A stretch of DNA of 54,643 nucleotides, taken from assembly GCA_943357285.1 (NCBI GenBank), contig CALRGJ010000008.1:1-54643 (forward strand). The letters run 5' to 3'. Below the pieces are notes generated by a model. The model was not told the DNA's origin. It saw only the letters and a program-made list of their open reading frames with translations, and searched no databases. The DNA is from Candidatus Peribacteria bacterium. GTDB lineage: Bacteria; Patescibacteriota; Gracilibacteria; UBA1369; LOWO2-01-FULL-3. Positions 1-8,400 of the stretch are shown here, in pieces; positions within the stretch are counted from its first letter, which is position 1; each line of letters starts with the position of its first letter. A program made the translations under genes and the position numbers.

Positions 1-8
1 TGCAGACA

Positions 9-1481
9 ATGAAGATCCAATTTAATAAGAAATTAGGCTTAAACAAGGGAATATTTGTTGTTCCGGTTTTTCAGGAGGAATTGAATAAAACCAACGCTCA
101 ATATCCCCACGTTGTTAAAGATTTTCTTTCTTTCGCAATAAAATCTGAAAACTTCAAAGCTGATTTTGGTGAAACTTTTTTTACGCATGTGAATGAAGAA
201 AATTTCCCAGGAAAACTTTTAATAATTGGTGCCGGCTGCGCTGAGAAATTTACTGCAAATAAAGCTAGAATTTTCGGTGCTAAAATTGCGAAGGTTGCCA
301 AACAGACAAAATGTGAAGCACTTTCATTCTTATTACTACCAAAATTAGAAGAGTTTATAGAGGAATTAGCAGAAGGCTTACTGTTCCTCCAATATGATGT
401 GGGTGTTCAGAAAGTTAAGAGTAAGAAGCCAAGTACCGCTATACAGAAAATTGAATTTGTTACAGCGGGGAATAGTAAAGATTTAGAATCAAAAGCTTCA
501 AAGGCACAAAGCATTGACGAGGCAGTTACTTTTGTAAAAGATTTGGTGAACAATCCTTCAAATGTTGTGACCATAGATTACATGGCTAAGGCAGCTGAGA
601 AAGTTGCTAAGGATAACAAATATAAAATTAATATTCTCGGAATTAAAGAATTCACCAAGAGTCACTGGGGTGGAGTACTAGCCGTAAATCAAGGTTCTGA
701 TAATGAACCTAAATGCGTGGTAATGGAATATAACGGAGCTTCGAACCCAAAGGAGAAACCAATTGTCCTTATTGGAAAGGGTGTGGTTTTTGATGCCGGT
801 GGATATAATATTAAGCTCACCGGTAGTATTGAAACCATGCATCAAGATATGGCTGGTGCAGCTGCGGTATATGGAGTGATGAGTTTATTGAAAAAATTTG
901 GAATTAAGAAAAATGTTGTAGCGATTACGCCAATTGTTGAAAATTTGATTAACGAAAATGCTTTCCGCCCATCAGACATTATTACAATGCTTTCCGGTCA
1001 TACCGTGGAGATTACCAATACTGATGGAGAAGGTCGTCTAATTCTTGCTGATGCCATTACTTATGGTCAGGAATTCGATCCAAAGTACATGCTTAGCATT
1101 GCAACCCTTACAGGTGCTGTTTCAATTGCTCTAGGCGATCGATATGCCGGTATCCTTGGTAATTCCACAGAATTGCAGGATATGCTCTCAAATGCAGGAA
1201 AACAGGTTGATGAACTTGTTTGGCCTTTGCCAATTCACCCAGACTTTAAAAAGAAATTAAATAGCACTGTTGCCGATCTGAAGAATAGAGATCCAGCTAC
1301 CTTCCGTCTTGCAGGAACTGCAAAGGGAGCAGCATTCCTCGCTAACTTCTACGGCAAAAAAGAATGGTGCCACATCGATATTGGAGGCACAGCTTTCACC
1401 AGCGACCCACAAGAATTCCAAACCATGGGAGCAACTGCTCATGGGTTAAGATTATTGTTGAGATTCATTGAGAACCTCTAA
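9..1481 (+). CDS. pepA: Leucyl aminopeptidase, M17 family
   Basis: Cytosolic two-metal aminopeptidase that removes N-terminal residues from peptides. At 490 aa it has the normal family length. The C-terminal catalytic domain keeps all expected residues: Lys and Asp in GKGVVFDAGG (about 256-265), the following catalytic Lys in NIK, Asp in HQDMAG (about 279), and Asp/Glu/Arg in NTDGEGRL (about 337-344). The signature normally reads NTDAEGRL, so Ala to Gly is the only visible change. The N-terminal domain is divergent, as is usual. Only eight bases precede the ATG, so its promoter cannot be judged. It is convergent with trxB, five bases apart. The family call is firm; the substrate range is not visible. 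Confidence 0.96.
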   Translation: MKIQFNKKLGLNKGIFVVPVFQEELNKTNAQYPHVVKDFLSFAIKSENFKADFGETFFTHVNEENFPGKLLIIGAGCAEKFTANKARIFGAKIAKVAKQTKCEALSFLLLPKLEEFIEELAEGLLFLQYDVGVQKVKSKKPSTAIQKIEFVTAGNSKDLESKASKAQSIDEAVTFVKDLVNNPSNVVTIDYMAKAAEKVAKDNKYKINILGIKEFTKSHWGGVLAVNQGSDNEPKCVVMEYNGASNPKEKPIVLIGKGVVFDAGGYNIKLTGSIETMHQDMAGAAAVYGVMSLLKKFGIKKNVVAITPIVENLINENAFRPSDIITMLSGHTVEITNTDGEGRLILADAITYGQEFDPKYMLSIATLTGAVSIALGDRYAGILGNSTELQDMLSNAGKQVDELVWPLPIHPDFKKKLNSTVADLKNRDPATFRLAGTAKGAAFLANFYGKKEWCHIDIGGTAFTSDPQEFQTMGATAHGLRLLLRFIENL

Positions 1482-1486
1482 AACCT

Positions 1487-2422
1487 TTAGAATCCATCTC
1501 CGCTCGTGCACACATGAAATGCGTGATAAGACGCAGTCACAGCTTCAGCAGATCCCGTGATGGCTTGTTTGAATTCTGAATCACAACAGTCTCCAGCGGC
1601 AAAAACTCCACGAATATTTGTCTCGCTCTTACGATTGATAATGATTTCTCTTTTAGCATTCAATTCGACTCCAAGATCTTTAGCCAATTCTGTCTGAGGA
1701 TCCTGACCTATCGCCATAAAAATTCCCTGCATCTCAATTTCCTTTCCTGACATCGTACCTTCGCCAGCTTTGAACTTCACTTTCTCCATACTCTTTGTGC
1801 CGGAAATGGATTCTATCTCTGTCTTATAAAGAATTTCGATTTTTGGATTTTTAGCTATTCTCTGAGCATTCAATGGTTCGGCTCTCAAGAAATCTTTACG
1901 CACAATTAAATAAACTTTGCTCGCATGTTCACTCAAGAAAATGGCTTCCTTTGCTGCGCTATCTCCACCTCCAACAACTGCAACAACCTTATTTTTAAAG
2001 AATGCACCGTCGCAAAGTGCGCAATATGAAACACCTTTATTCTCAAACTCTTTTTCACCAGGAACTCCTAAATGTTTATGTTTTGTACCAGTGGCAATTA
2101 AAACTGTTTTGCTAATATATTCGCCTGTAGAGGTAGTTGTTTTAAATTGAGGATATCCATTCGCATCCGGTAATTTTTCAATCTTTGAAACTATCTCACC
2201 TTTAATTTCCGCGCCACTTGCCTCAGCATGTGAATAGAGAGACATCGCTAAATCTGGACCTGTTGTACTAATAATTCCAGGCCAGTTTTCTACTAAATGA
2301 GTAGTAGTAATAAGTCCTCCAGGCAATTCAGCAAAAACTAAAGTCTTTAAACCTAAACGTGTTGCATACATTCCAGCGGAAAGTCCGCTGCATCCTCCTC
2401 CAACAACAATAAAATCGTACAT
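1487..2422 (-). CDS. trxB: Thioredoxin-disulfide reductase
   Basis: Flavoprotein that passes electrons from NADPH to thioredoxin. The 311-aa protein has an N-terminal FAD-binding GGGCSGLSAG (8-17), the redox pair C134-A-L-C137 (most family members have CATC), the NADPH-binding GGGDSA (151-156) and the C-terminal FAD motif GVFAAGDC near 280. Length is standard for the low-molecular-weight bacterial type. A TATAAT element lies at 2452-2457, about 30 bases upstream of the ATG. No Shine-Dalgarno is visible. The [2Fe-2S] protein gene lies just upstream on the same strand, 59 bases away. With CALC in place of CATC, a ferredoxin/flavodoxin-NADP reductase relative cannot be fully excluded. Confidence 0.93.
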   Translation of the reverse strand: MYDFIVVGGGCSGLSAGMYATRLGLKTLVFAELPGGLITTTHLVENWPGIISTTGPDLAMSLYSHAEASGAEIKGEIVSKIEKLPDANGYPQFKTTTSTGEYISKTVLIATGTKHKHLGVPGEKEFENKGVSYCALCDGAFFKNKVVAVVGGGDSAAKEAIFLSEHASKVYLIVRKDFLRAEPLNAQRIAKNPKIEILYKTEIESISGTKSMEKVKFKAGEGTMSGKEIEMQGIFMAIGQDPQTELAKDLGVELNAKREIIINRKSETNIRGVFAAGDCCDSEFKQAITGSAEAVTASYHAFHVCTSGDGF

Positions 2423-2481
2423 AAAATAAAAGTTAATGAGTTCGCCCGACCATTATATGCAAAATAGCCACTTCTGGAAAA

Positions 2482-3069
2482 CTATTTTATTCCCCCAAAC
2501 GCAGTTTTTCTTCTGTTTAAGATTTCCACCACCTTCCCAATACAGGTGTTGCAGCCAGTTCCGGCACCAGTGACTCCGCTCAAGGCTTCTAAAGTGTTGT
2601 GACCCTTCTCAATAGCTTCTTGAATATCCAAGTCTGTCACATGACGACAATGGCAAATTACGGTTTCAGTAGCTTTTCTTAACCGCTCTTTTTGAGATGT
2701 CTTTTCAAAATAATTAACTATCGCTTTTTTCATGGCTCTCAGTGCAGGAATAGGGAAGGCATCTTGAGGATGAATTTTTTCATTCAACATTGATAGAATG
2801 TCTTTTTCTTTTAATTTCAGCGCATCTTCTATAAACATTCCTCCGTTTTCATTTAACATCTCTGCGAGCTTCTCAGTATATTTTCGTAAATCATCTTCAC
2901 CTTCTAAATTCCATTTGAATTCTTCTATAGCATCAAACTCCGGAATTTCTCTATCACGACGAACCTTTATCCAGGTTTTAATTAAAGTTTTTCCATCTGT
3001 AGATTTACTTTTACCAAAGCCATCAGCTGTATGGATTTCGGCTTGCTGTACTGATAATTCATAATTCAT
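2482..3069 (-). CDS. BFD-like [2Fe-2S] domain protein with unknown N-terminal domain
   Basis: The C-terminal third (about 135-185 of 195 aa) carries C139-x-C141 and, 31 residues later, C173-x2-C176. This is the ligand pattern of BFD-like [2Fe-2S] domains seen in bacterioferritin-associated ferredoxin and NifU. The N-terminal 135 residues are acidic/basic mixed and I do not recognise them. I start the gene at ATG 3069 rather than at the upstream in-frame ATG 3096. A TGC-TATAAT extended -10 box sits at 3079-3084, inside the longer reading frame, so RNA would begin only a few bases before 3069. It may pair functionally with the downstream trxB as a redox or Fe-S handling unit; that is inference. 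Confidence 0.8.
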   Translation of the reverse strand: MNYELSVQQAEIHTADGFGKSKSTDGKTLIKTWIKVRRDREIPEFDAIEEFKWNLEGEDDLRKYTEKLAEMLNENGGMFIEDALKLKEKDILSMLNEKIHPQDAFPIPALRAMKKAIVNYFEKTSQKERLRKATETVICHCRHVTDLDIQEAIEKGHNTLEALSGVTGAGTGCNTCIGKVVEILNRRKTAFGGIK

Positions 3070-3209
3070 GATGACCACATTATAGCAATTCGCCATAAAA
3101 ATACCATCGTCACAACTCTATCTGTCCAGAATTTAGAAAAATTTTAAGAAAATTTTAACTTTGTTTGTTACAAGTGAATCGCGTCATAGGAAATACGCAG
3201 AAAATAAAA

Positions 3210-3309
3210 CTCGTAGACCCCGCTCAATGGAGATGCCCATCTACCCCATGCTAAGCCATGGCGTCGCACTAATTGTACGACACAAACTTGGGCGGGTTAG
3301 TCTACGGAG
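3210..3309. ncRNA. Candidate structured RNA, closed multi-hairpin
   Basis: A closing stem forms between CGTAGAC-CCCGC (3212-3223) and GCGGG-TTA-GTCTACG (3292-3306). Three small hairpins lie inside it: AGAT/ATCT near 3231-3242, CCATG/CATGG near 3246-3260 and GTCG/CGAC near 3263-3281. The segment is richer in GC than its surroundings and contains no convincing gene. The next gene has its own promoter at 3350-3378, so this is not simply its leader. On the minus strand the closing stem is followed by a TTTTATTTT run like a terminator, which favours a minus-strand transcript, but the strand is uncertain. I recognise no known riboswitch, SRP, 6S or RNase P signature. Confidence 0.45.
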
Positions 3310-3349
3310 GACGCTCAAATTAAAATTATGTAATATTTTTCTTTGCCAA

Positions 3350-3378
3350 TTGTATACCACTACGAAAGTTCTTAATTT
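3350..3378 (+). promoter_or_regulatory. Promoter of the secreted coiled-coil gene
   Basis: TTGTAT (3350-3355), a 17-base spacer and TAATTT (3373-3378) lie 15 bases before the ATG at 3394. This matches the promoter spacing seen at other genes in the window. Confidence 0.5.
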
Positions 3379-3393
3379 TTAACAAAAATATTT

Positions 3394-3936
3394 ATGAACA
3401 CCAAGCGTTTCGTTTCTGTAGTAATGATCTTAGGCCTTATGGCTACAAACATGGCTCAAGCTTTCGCTGATACCATCTTGAGCACATCAAGCGATCCACT
3501 TACAACTACCACAAGCGTAGAAAAATCTGAAAAACATGCAGAGAAAGAAGTAGAAAAGGCAAAGAATAAGGAAGAGAAAGAAAAGAAACATGCAGAGAAG
3601 GAGGCAAAAAAAGAAGTGAATCTTGTATGTATGCAGACAGCAGTAGGTACTCGTGAAGCCGCAGTAATGACTGCTTTAGATACTTACAATGCAGCTCTAA
3701 AAACTGCTCTGACAACTAGAACCAATTCACTAAAAGCCGCTTGGACTTTGACAGAGGCCACTGCTCGTAAAGAAGCCGTGAAAAAGGCTTGGAGTGATTT
3801 CAAGGTTTCCTACAAATCAAGCAGAGCTACATTCAGCAAAGCAAAAAAATCCACTTGGTCAGCTTTCAATGCTGAAAGAAAAACATGCAATGCTACTTCT
3901 GACGCAAAAGACGCCGGAAACGATTCTGAGATTTAA
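3394..3936 (+). CDS. Secreted Lys/Glu-rich coiled-coil protein
   Basis: A signal peptide of about 25 residues (Lys4-Arg5, hydrophobic core, cleavage after AQAFA) is followed by a short Ser/Thr-rich stretch. Next comes a strongly charged Glu/Lys helix (about 45-75), then an Ala-rich helical domain with two cysteines (about C79 and C168) that could form a disulfide. The protein is 180 aa. I recognise no enzyme motif. Proteins of this build recur in Patescibacteria as exported helical proteins of unknown role. It is a single-gene unit with its own promoter and a strong terminator. Confidence 0.75.
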   Translation: MNTKRFVSVVMILGLMATNMAQAFADTILSTSSDPLTTTTSVEKSEKHAEKEVEKAKNKEEKEKKHAEKEAKKEVNLVCMQTAVGTREAAVMTALDTYNAALKTALTTRTNSLKAAWTLTEATARKEAVKKAWSDFKVSYKSSRATFSKAKKSTWSAFNAERKTCNATSDAKDAGNDSEI

Positions 3937-3963
3937 TAGAAATACGACTACATAGGAAATAAC

Positions 3964-3997
3964 AAAATGACCCTGGCCTAATCAGGGTCATTTTGTT
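3964..3997 (+). terminator. Intrinsic terminator
   Basis: A perfect 12-bp stem (AAAATGACCCTG 3964-3975, CAGGGTCATTTT 3983-3994) with a 7-base loop and T-rich tail lies directly after the coiled-coil gene. Confidence 0.9.
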
Positions 3998-4059
3998 TGA
4001 CTAATCATGAAATTTCGTTAAGGTGTAGCCAATTCATACAATAATTATCCTGATATCAA

Positions 4060-5514
4060 ATGGCTTTAGAAGGACCACAATCCGAATCTGAAATCTGGTT
4101 CCCCAAAGGGATGGATCTTCCATTTGAGCAAATGCCAGATTTGGCAGGTGCCGATTTAGATCGTCTTGCTGCCGAAGTAAATGGCGAAGCTAATGAGAGA
4201 ATTCTCGAAGATTCCGGAGTTTCCAGACGTACTATTTTGAAAATGATGGCAGCTGCGGCCGGTTATACAATGCTCAGATCAGTTCCAGCCTATGCCGACG
4301 CACCAGCCACTCTCAATACTGGCACTGGTGGTCCAGACTACGATCCTAAATCAGTTTTTCATATTACAATTTCTGCGGTAGGAGGAATGGATCACATTTA
4401 CACACCATATGGGTGGAATGCAGCTTCAAACATTCAACAAGGTCAGTTAAAAGGAGTTCCATCAAATCTATTTCCAGGGGCATTTAATTTTCCTGTTACA
4501 CCAGGCGCTACGCCGACAGATCATTTTCTGAATATGTATGCTAAGCAAATGCTGCTTATTCGTCAGCATCAGCTTACTAATGGTCATCAACAAGGTCAGA
4601 TGGAAGCTGCAGTGGGAAGTACTACTGATACTCGTATGCCGGATAATATGGCAATTTTAGCGGCTCAAGATATGCCAGGTTCAGCTCTTGCTTACATTAC
4701 TGGAGGTGGAATGACCACTTTTCCGGCAGGTATTATTGCGCCAAGTGATTTGAGTAATCTAGATTCTTTCAAAGCTCTCGCTGATCCAAATGAAATCGAT
4801 CCAAAAAATCCAAACTTGAATTCTAAAGTTCTCGCCGATAAATCTTTGGCAGATGTCTATTTGAGACGTAAAAATGAATTTGATAAACAACGGGGGAATA
4901 AAAAATTATTACCAAAAGTTCGTGCTCGTACTGGTGAACGTTTTACTGCGCAGGGGATTAGAGACAAGATGAATCAATTTTTAAATATTATTGGGACTGT
5001 TCAAACAAAATATAATAATAACCAAATGGTGGCTGGTGGAGTGATTGCCATGAATCTTTTTCAGTTAGGACAGACTCGCGCTGCAAAATTTGAAATGGGT
5101 GGCTATGATACCCATGGCGATCCGGCTGGTGCTCAGACAATTCAGAGAAATTTGATTTTGTTTCAGAACATACATTTGTTAAAACAAGAAGCCGCAGCTA
5201 TGGGCATTCCACTTTGTATTACGGTGGAAAGTGATTTTGGTCGTATCAATATGGGATCTGGAAGCGGTCTTTCGTCTCATCACGAAATTGGACATACAAT
5301 GATTATGCATCCATATATGAATGGTCCTCGAGTGGTGGGAGTGACTGATGCAAACAAGAATCTTATTGGTTCAACAAATGTGAATGCCACAGATACTAAA
5401 TATTATGAAAAAGATATTGCCGGAACAAAAAATGCTAAACTTCCCGGACATGATCTCACCTTAACTACAGTCAGCACACAGGATGCTGTAAGAAAAGCTT
5501 TAAAAGCTGCATAA
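4060..5514 (+). CDS. Tat-exported DUF1501 family protein
   Basis: DUF1501 proteins are exported members of the alkaline-phosphatase/sulfatase-like fold, with unproven function. After an unusual 54-residue leader comes a twin-arginine motif (S55-R-R-T-I-L-K), a hydrophobic Ala-rich stretch and a cleavage site after VPAYA (about 79). DUF1501 landmarks follow: AVGGMDHI in place of the usual GGPSHIDT, GYDTHGD (about 348), a helix before VESDFGR (about 390), and SSHHEIGHTMIMH in place of GRDHW. It sits seven bases before a CxxCH lipoprotein gene, the same kind of pairing seen in Planctomycetes and Myxococcota. Base composition and the lack of a Shine-Dalgarno match the host genes. A weak TTCGTT-17-TACAAT promoter precedes it. 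Confidence 0.85.
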   Translation: MALEGPQSESEIWFPKGMDLPFEQMPDLAGADLDRLAAEVNGEANERILEDSGVSRRTILKMMAAAAGYTMLRSVPAYADAPATLNTGTGGPDYDPKSVFHITISAVGGMDHIYTPYGWNAASNIQQGQLKGVPSNLFPGAFNFPVTPGATPTDHFLNMYAKQMLLIRQHQLTNGHQQGQMEAAVGSTTDTRMPDNMAILAAQDMPGSALAYITGGGMTTFPAGIIAPSDLSNLDSFKALADPNEIDPKNPNLNSKVLADKSLADVYLRRKNEFDKQRGNKKLLPKVRARTGERFTAQGIRDKMNQFLNIIGTVQTKYNNNQMVAGGVIAMNLFQLGQTRAAKFEMGGYDTHGDPAGAQTIQRNLILFQNIHLLKQEAAAMGIPLCITVESDFGRINMGSGSGLSSHHEIGHTMIMHPYMNGPRVVGVTDANKNLIGSTNVNATDTKYYEKDIAGTKNAKLPGHDLTLTTVSTQDAVRKALKAA

Positions 5515-5520
5515 AATTTT

Positions 5521-8046
5521 ATGGATAAAATAGACTTTAGATCACAACCAGACGTTCAAAGAATTCCATCAAAAGCTCCAAATAGACCTTGGAATTCTGG
5601 CATTATGAATACCATTGGAAAACTTCGTAGTTCTATTGGAATGATTGCTGCAGTGGGAACAATAGGTCTTTCTGCTGCTGCATGTGAAACTGATGAGAAG
5701 TCTGATAAATACGGTGATAGCGCGCAGTTTCAGGGTGATAGCTTGCCCGAGGATTCTACGTCTGCCGATAATACCGGAGGTGATGGCACGGACACAGCTG
5801 TAGACACTGATGCAAATATAGATCCACTAACGGGTTTAGTAATTTGTGATGAGCAGCATGCACTTACAGAGCAGTTTTTGGGATTAAGTGAAACATTGGA
5901 ACAATGTAAAGGTTGCCATACGGTAAATGGTGCTTGGAGATGGAATACTAGTTCTCCTGCTGCGCTTGAAGATTCCATGAAAGGCTTTAGTAAATTTGCT
6001 CGTATGAAAGCTGATAATGGACAGCCCTTTATTGTTGAACTTCCACAAGGACAAACTACCGTAGATGGTGTACTGAAAAAACATCAAGGTGGTCATAGAG
6101 ATTTGTCTGATTTAGATAAGCAGTTACTAACCTCTTATTCCGATTCTTTAGCAACTTACGATGCTGCAAATGGTGGAGAGAATGCACAATTGCCTGTCAT
6201 TAATACAAATTGTAATGACGGACAATTGCACATTACGCAGGAAGAATTTTTCCAGACTGTTGAAATGTTGTCCAATCAAGAAGTTTTAGCGAAATTCCTG
6301 AGAATGTTCGCGCCAAATTTACCTGAAAGTATTCCGAATGTAGACTCTAGCGAAATGCTAGCTGCAAGCATTCGTCAAGCTACTCACACACCTGCTTTTT
6401 ATAAATGGTTGGAGAATGAATTCAATGATATTACTCACGCTAGGAGTTTAAGCGATAAAAATACAGCGATCGATTCACTGACAAAAATGATTCCAAGCTT
6501 GAAGGCTAATTTGGTAGGTGCTGAGAATGCTGATGTTGCCAATAGTCTGAATGATTTACTTTTGTACATTGCCTTTAATGAATTGCCTCTTACCGAATTG
6601 CTCAAGGCTCAGTACATTGTTTTGCCTGGAGAAAAAATGAATAAAGATGACCCTAATTTTAATATTGCAGCACATTTAATTAAGGTCCCGGTGAACGAGC
6701 CACCAATTGCGGGAATGTTTACTCATCCGGCATGGTTACGTATAAATAATTCCACTGAGTCCAATCAAGACAGGGGACGCACTCTTCGGGCACTTAGATT
6801 TGCAATCGATTTTGATATTTTATCTTTGGGATCCCAGATGACTCCTAGCGATAATAAAAAATATAAAGATCCGGTAACTATTAATAATCCAGATTGTGCC
6901 GGATGTCATAATGGACAAGGTCATATGGATCAAATCGCTCCTATCTGGTCTAGATTTCCAGATGTAGATGGAAAATTTGATAGCTCTGATAATTTCAAGT
7001 TTCCTCCTGATCAACTTGTAGTTAGTTACAATGGACATAAAATTAATATCAATGCCAAGGACTCTGCCAGACAGCTGATGACATTGTTAGTATTGGATCC
7101 TGAAATGGACGAGAGTGCTCCGGATTTTAATCCAGATCGTCAGTATCCTTTTGCTCGTTCAATGGCAAAAATGACTTATAGAATGATTACTCACAATGAG
7201 CCACTTATCCGTCCAGCTGCAGGTGAAGCAAATTATGATGATAAATTATTAAGATATAATGCCGAGAGCGGATTTTTTAGAGATATGGCGAAATTTTTGA
7301 AAGCTAATAAATATAATTTCCGAGAACTAGTTGTTAAAATGGTTATGAGTCCACACTTTCGCGCTAATGGAAAATTGAATGCAACAATTACTCCTAATAG
7401 AGAAATTCAATTGGAAAATGTTGGTCCAAATTTAATTACGCCTGAAGAATTGGATGTGCGTTTGCATCAATTATTTGGTGATGATATTTTCAAATTGGGT
7501 ATTCATCAAATGGTCATGAAAGATCATTTTGTGGACCTAGGAGGTAGCGATCCTTTGGTTGCAAATAAGCGTAATTCTACGGGAGATTCAAGTAGGGAAT
7601 TGGCACTCAATGCCGTAGCTTTTAAGTGCGGTGCAGCCGTTGTTTCAGATCTCGCCAAACCAAATGCGCAGAGAAAGATTTTCAGCGCTCTAAAAGGACC
7701 TATTCAGGATCTTAAACCAAAGGTTAATTTTGAAGATACAGATACTATTCCGGAAGTTGAATTCCAAATGCGTCAGGTCTTTGTAAGAATCAGACACTTA
7801 GCACTTGGACAATTTAACTTGAGTACAAATGATAAATTGATTGATCAGGATTTCAAGAAGTGGTTGGAAATGTGGGAACAATACAAAGACGATTTAGGTA
7901 GCAAAAAAGTTGCGACATTGCAGCAAAGTGGAAATATCAAAGATGATGTATATGGAGTAATTAGAACTTGGGAAGCTTTTATGATTGATTTGATTGCTAG
8001 CTCGAAGTTTTATTTTAGTTCACCTGTTGAGGAGACTGAGGAATAG
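5521..8046 (+). CDS. Large lipoprotein with two c-type haem (CxxCH) motifs, DUF1588/DUF1592-like
   Basis: The first ATG follows the DUF1501 stop by six bases. An internal Met29 (at 5605) begins a better signal peptide ending in LSAAAC with Cys55 as likely lipid anchor, so the true start may be 5605. An acidic Ser/Asp/Gly linker follows. CKGCH (129-133) and CAGCH (about 459-463) are haem-c or metal-binding motifs. The C-terminal half, with a LITPEELDVRLHQLFG segment near 640, resembles the cytochrome-like DUF1587/1588/1592 proteins of Planctomycetes and Myxococcota. Length (841 aa) fits that group. It probably acts at the cell surface with the DUF1501 protein. No cytochrome maturation genes are visible here, so whether haem is bound is unknown. 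Confidence 0.75.
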   Translation: MDKIDFRSQPDVQRIPSKAPNRPWNSGIMNTIGKLRSSIGMIAAVGTIGLSAAACETDEKSDKYGDSAQFQGDSLPEDSTSADNTGGDGTDTAVDTDANIDPLTGLVICDEQHALTEQFLGLSETLEQCKGCHTVNGAWRWNTSSPAALEDSMKGFSKFARMKADNGQPFIVELPQGQTTVDGVLKKHQGGHRDLSDLDKQLLTSYSDSLATYDAANGGENAQLPVINTNCNDGQLHITQEEFFQTVEMLSNQEVLAKFLRMFAPNLPESIPNVDSSEMLAASIRQATHTPAFYKWLENEFNDITHARSLSDKNTAIDSLTKMIPSLKANLVGAENADVANSLNDLLLYIAFNELPLTELLKAQYIVLPGEKMNKDDPNFNIAAHLIKVPVNEPPIAGMFTHPAWLRINNSTESNQDRGRTLRALRFAIDFDILSLGSQMTPSDNKKYKDPVTINNPDCAGCHNGQGHMDQIAPIWSRFPDVDGKFDSSDNFKFPPDQLVVSYNGHKININAKDSARQLMTLLVLDPEMDESAPDFNPDRQYPFARSMAKMTYRMITHNEPLIRPAAGEANYDDKLLRYNAESGFFRDMAKFLKANKYNFRELVVKMVMSPHFRANGKLNATITPNREIQLENVGPNLITPEELDVRLHQLFGDDIFKLGIHQMVMKDHFVDLGGSDPLVANKRNSTGDSSRELALNAVAFKCGAAVVSDLAKPNAQRKIFSALKGPIQDLKPKVNFEDTDTIPEVEFQMRQVFVRIRHLALGQFNLSTNDKLIDQDFKKWLEMWEQYKDDLGSKKVATLQQSGNIKDDVYGVIRTWEAFMIDLIASSKFYFSSPVEETEE

Positions 8047-8253
8047 AGGCACGAAAAAACGTGCACGCTAAAAAGCTGAGCGCACGGCGCGAGGGCGCAA
8101 CGAAAAAAATGTGGCAAAGAAAAAGCAACTCGCAAGGTGTATGGCTTTTTCTGGGTACTTGTCGAATGAGGTACCCGATTTATTAGTGGGTCCGAATTCG
8201 AACGACCGAGAAAAAGTTTTTGAATTTTATATGAATTTTGGGAAATGGACGAG

Positions 8254-8290
8254 GGGGCCGGCCGCGGGCGCTTCTGATGCGGCCGGCCCC
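8254..8290 (-). terminator. GC-rich hairpin, terminator-like
   Basis: A perfect 12-bp stem GGGGCCGGCCGC (8254-8265) with its complement (8279-8290) and a 13-base loop. It lies downstream of the GC-rich lipoprotein gene in its direction of transcription but lacks a clean U-run. It also marks the shift in base composition. Confidence 0.55.
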
Positions 8291-8313
8291 TTCTCCATTC
8301 TTCGCTCTCACGC

Positions 8314-8357
8314 TCAGGAGTGCTGGCTATTTTGGTGTGAGTCACCAACACTCCTGA
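8314..8357 (-). terminator. Second hairpin after the GC-rich lipoprotein gene
   Basis: TCAGGAGTG (8314-8322) pairs with CACTCCTGA (8349-8357), with a further GGTG/CACC pair inside. It begins about 45 bases past the stop codon. It may help end transcription or protect the mRNA. Confidence 0.45.
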
Positions 8358-8400
8358 CTTTGCAGCTCAAGCTCCGAAGAAATGGAGCGAGCCACGAGGG

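Larger units (their letters stand above)
8047..8400. other. Gene-free junction with several inverted repeats
   Basis: This convergent 3' region lies between the CxxCH lipoprotein and the GC-rich lipoprotein. It holds GCACG/CGTGC just after the first stop, an AGAAAAAGC/GCTTTTTCT pair (about 8122-8157), a GGGTAC/GTACCC pair (about 8155-8178) and two strong hairpins listed separately. Composition turns from AT-rich to GC-rich near 8245. I see no gene and no clear direct repeats marking an insertion. Confidence 0.6.

Noticed and set aside
3161-3382. A 73-codon plus-strand reading frame over the structured RNA candidate
   Set aside because: It has no protein-like features, and base pairing rather than coding explains the conserved-looking segments.
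8180-8230. GTTCGAA palindrome resembling a tRNA T-arm, possible attachment site
   Set aside because: The flanks do not form a 5-bp T-stem or an acceptor end, and no integrase or second copy is seen.
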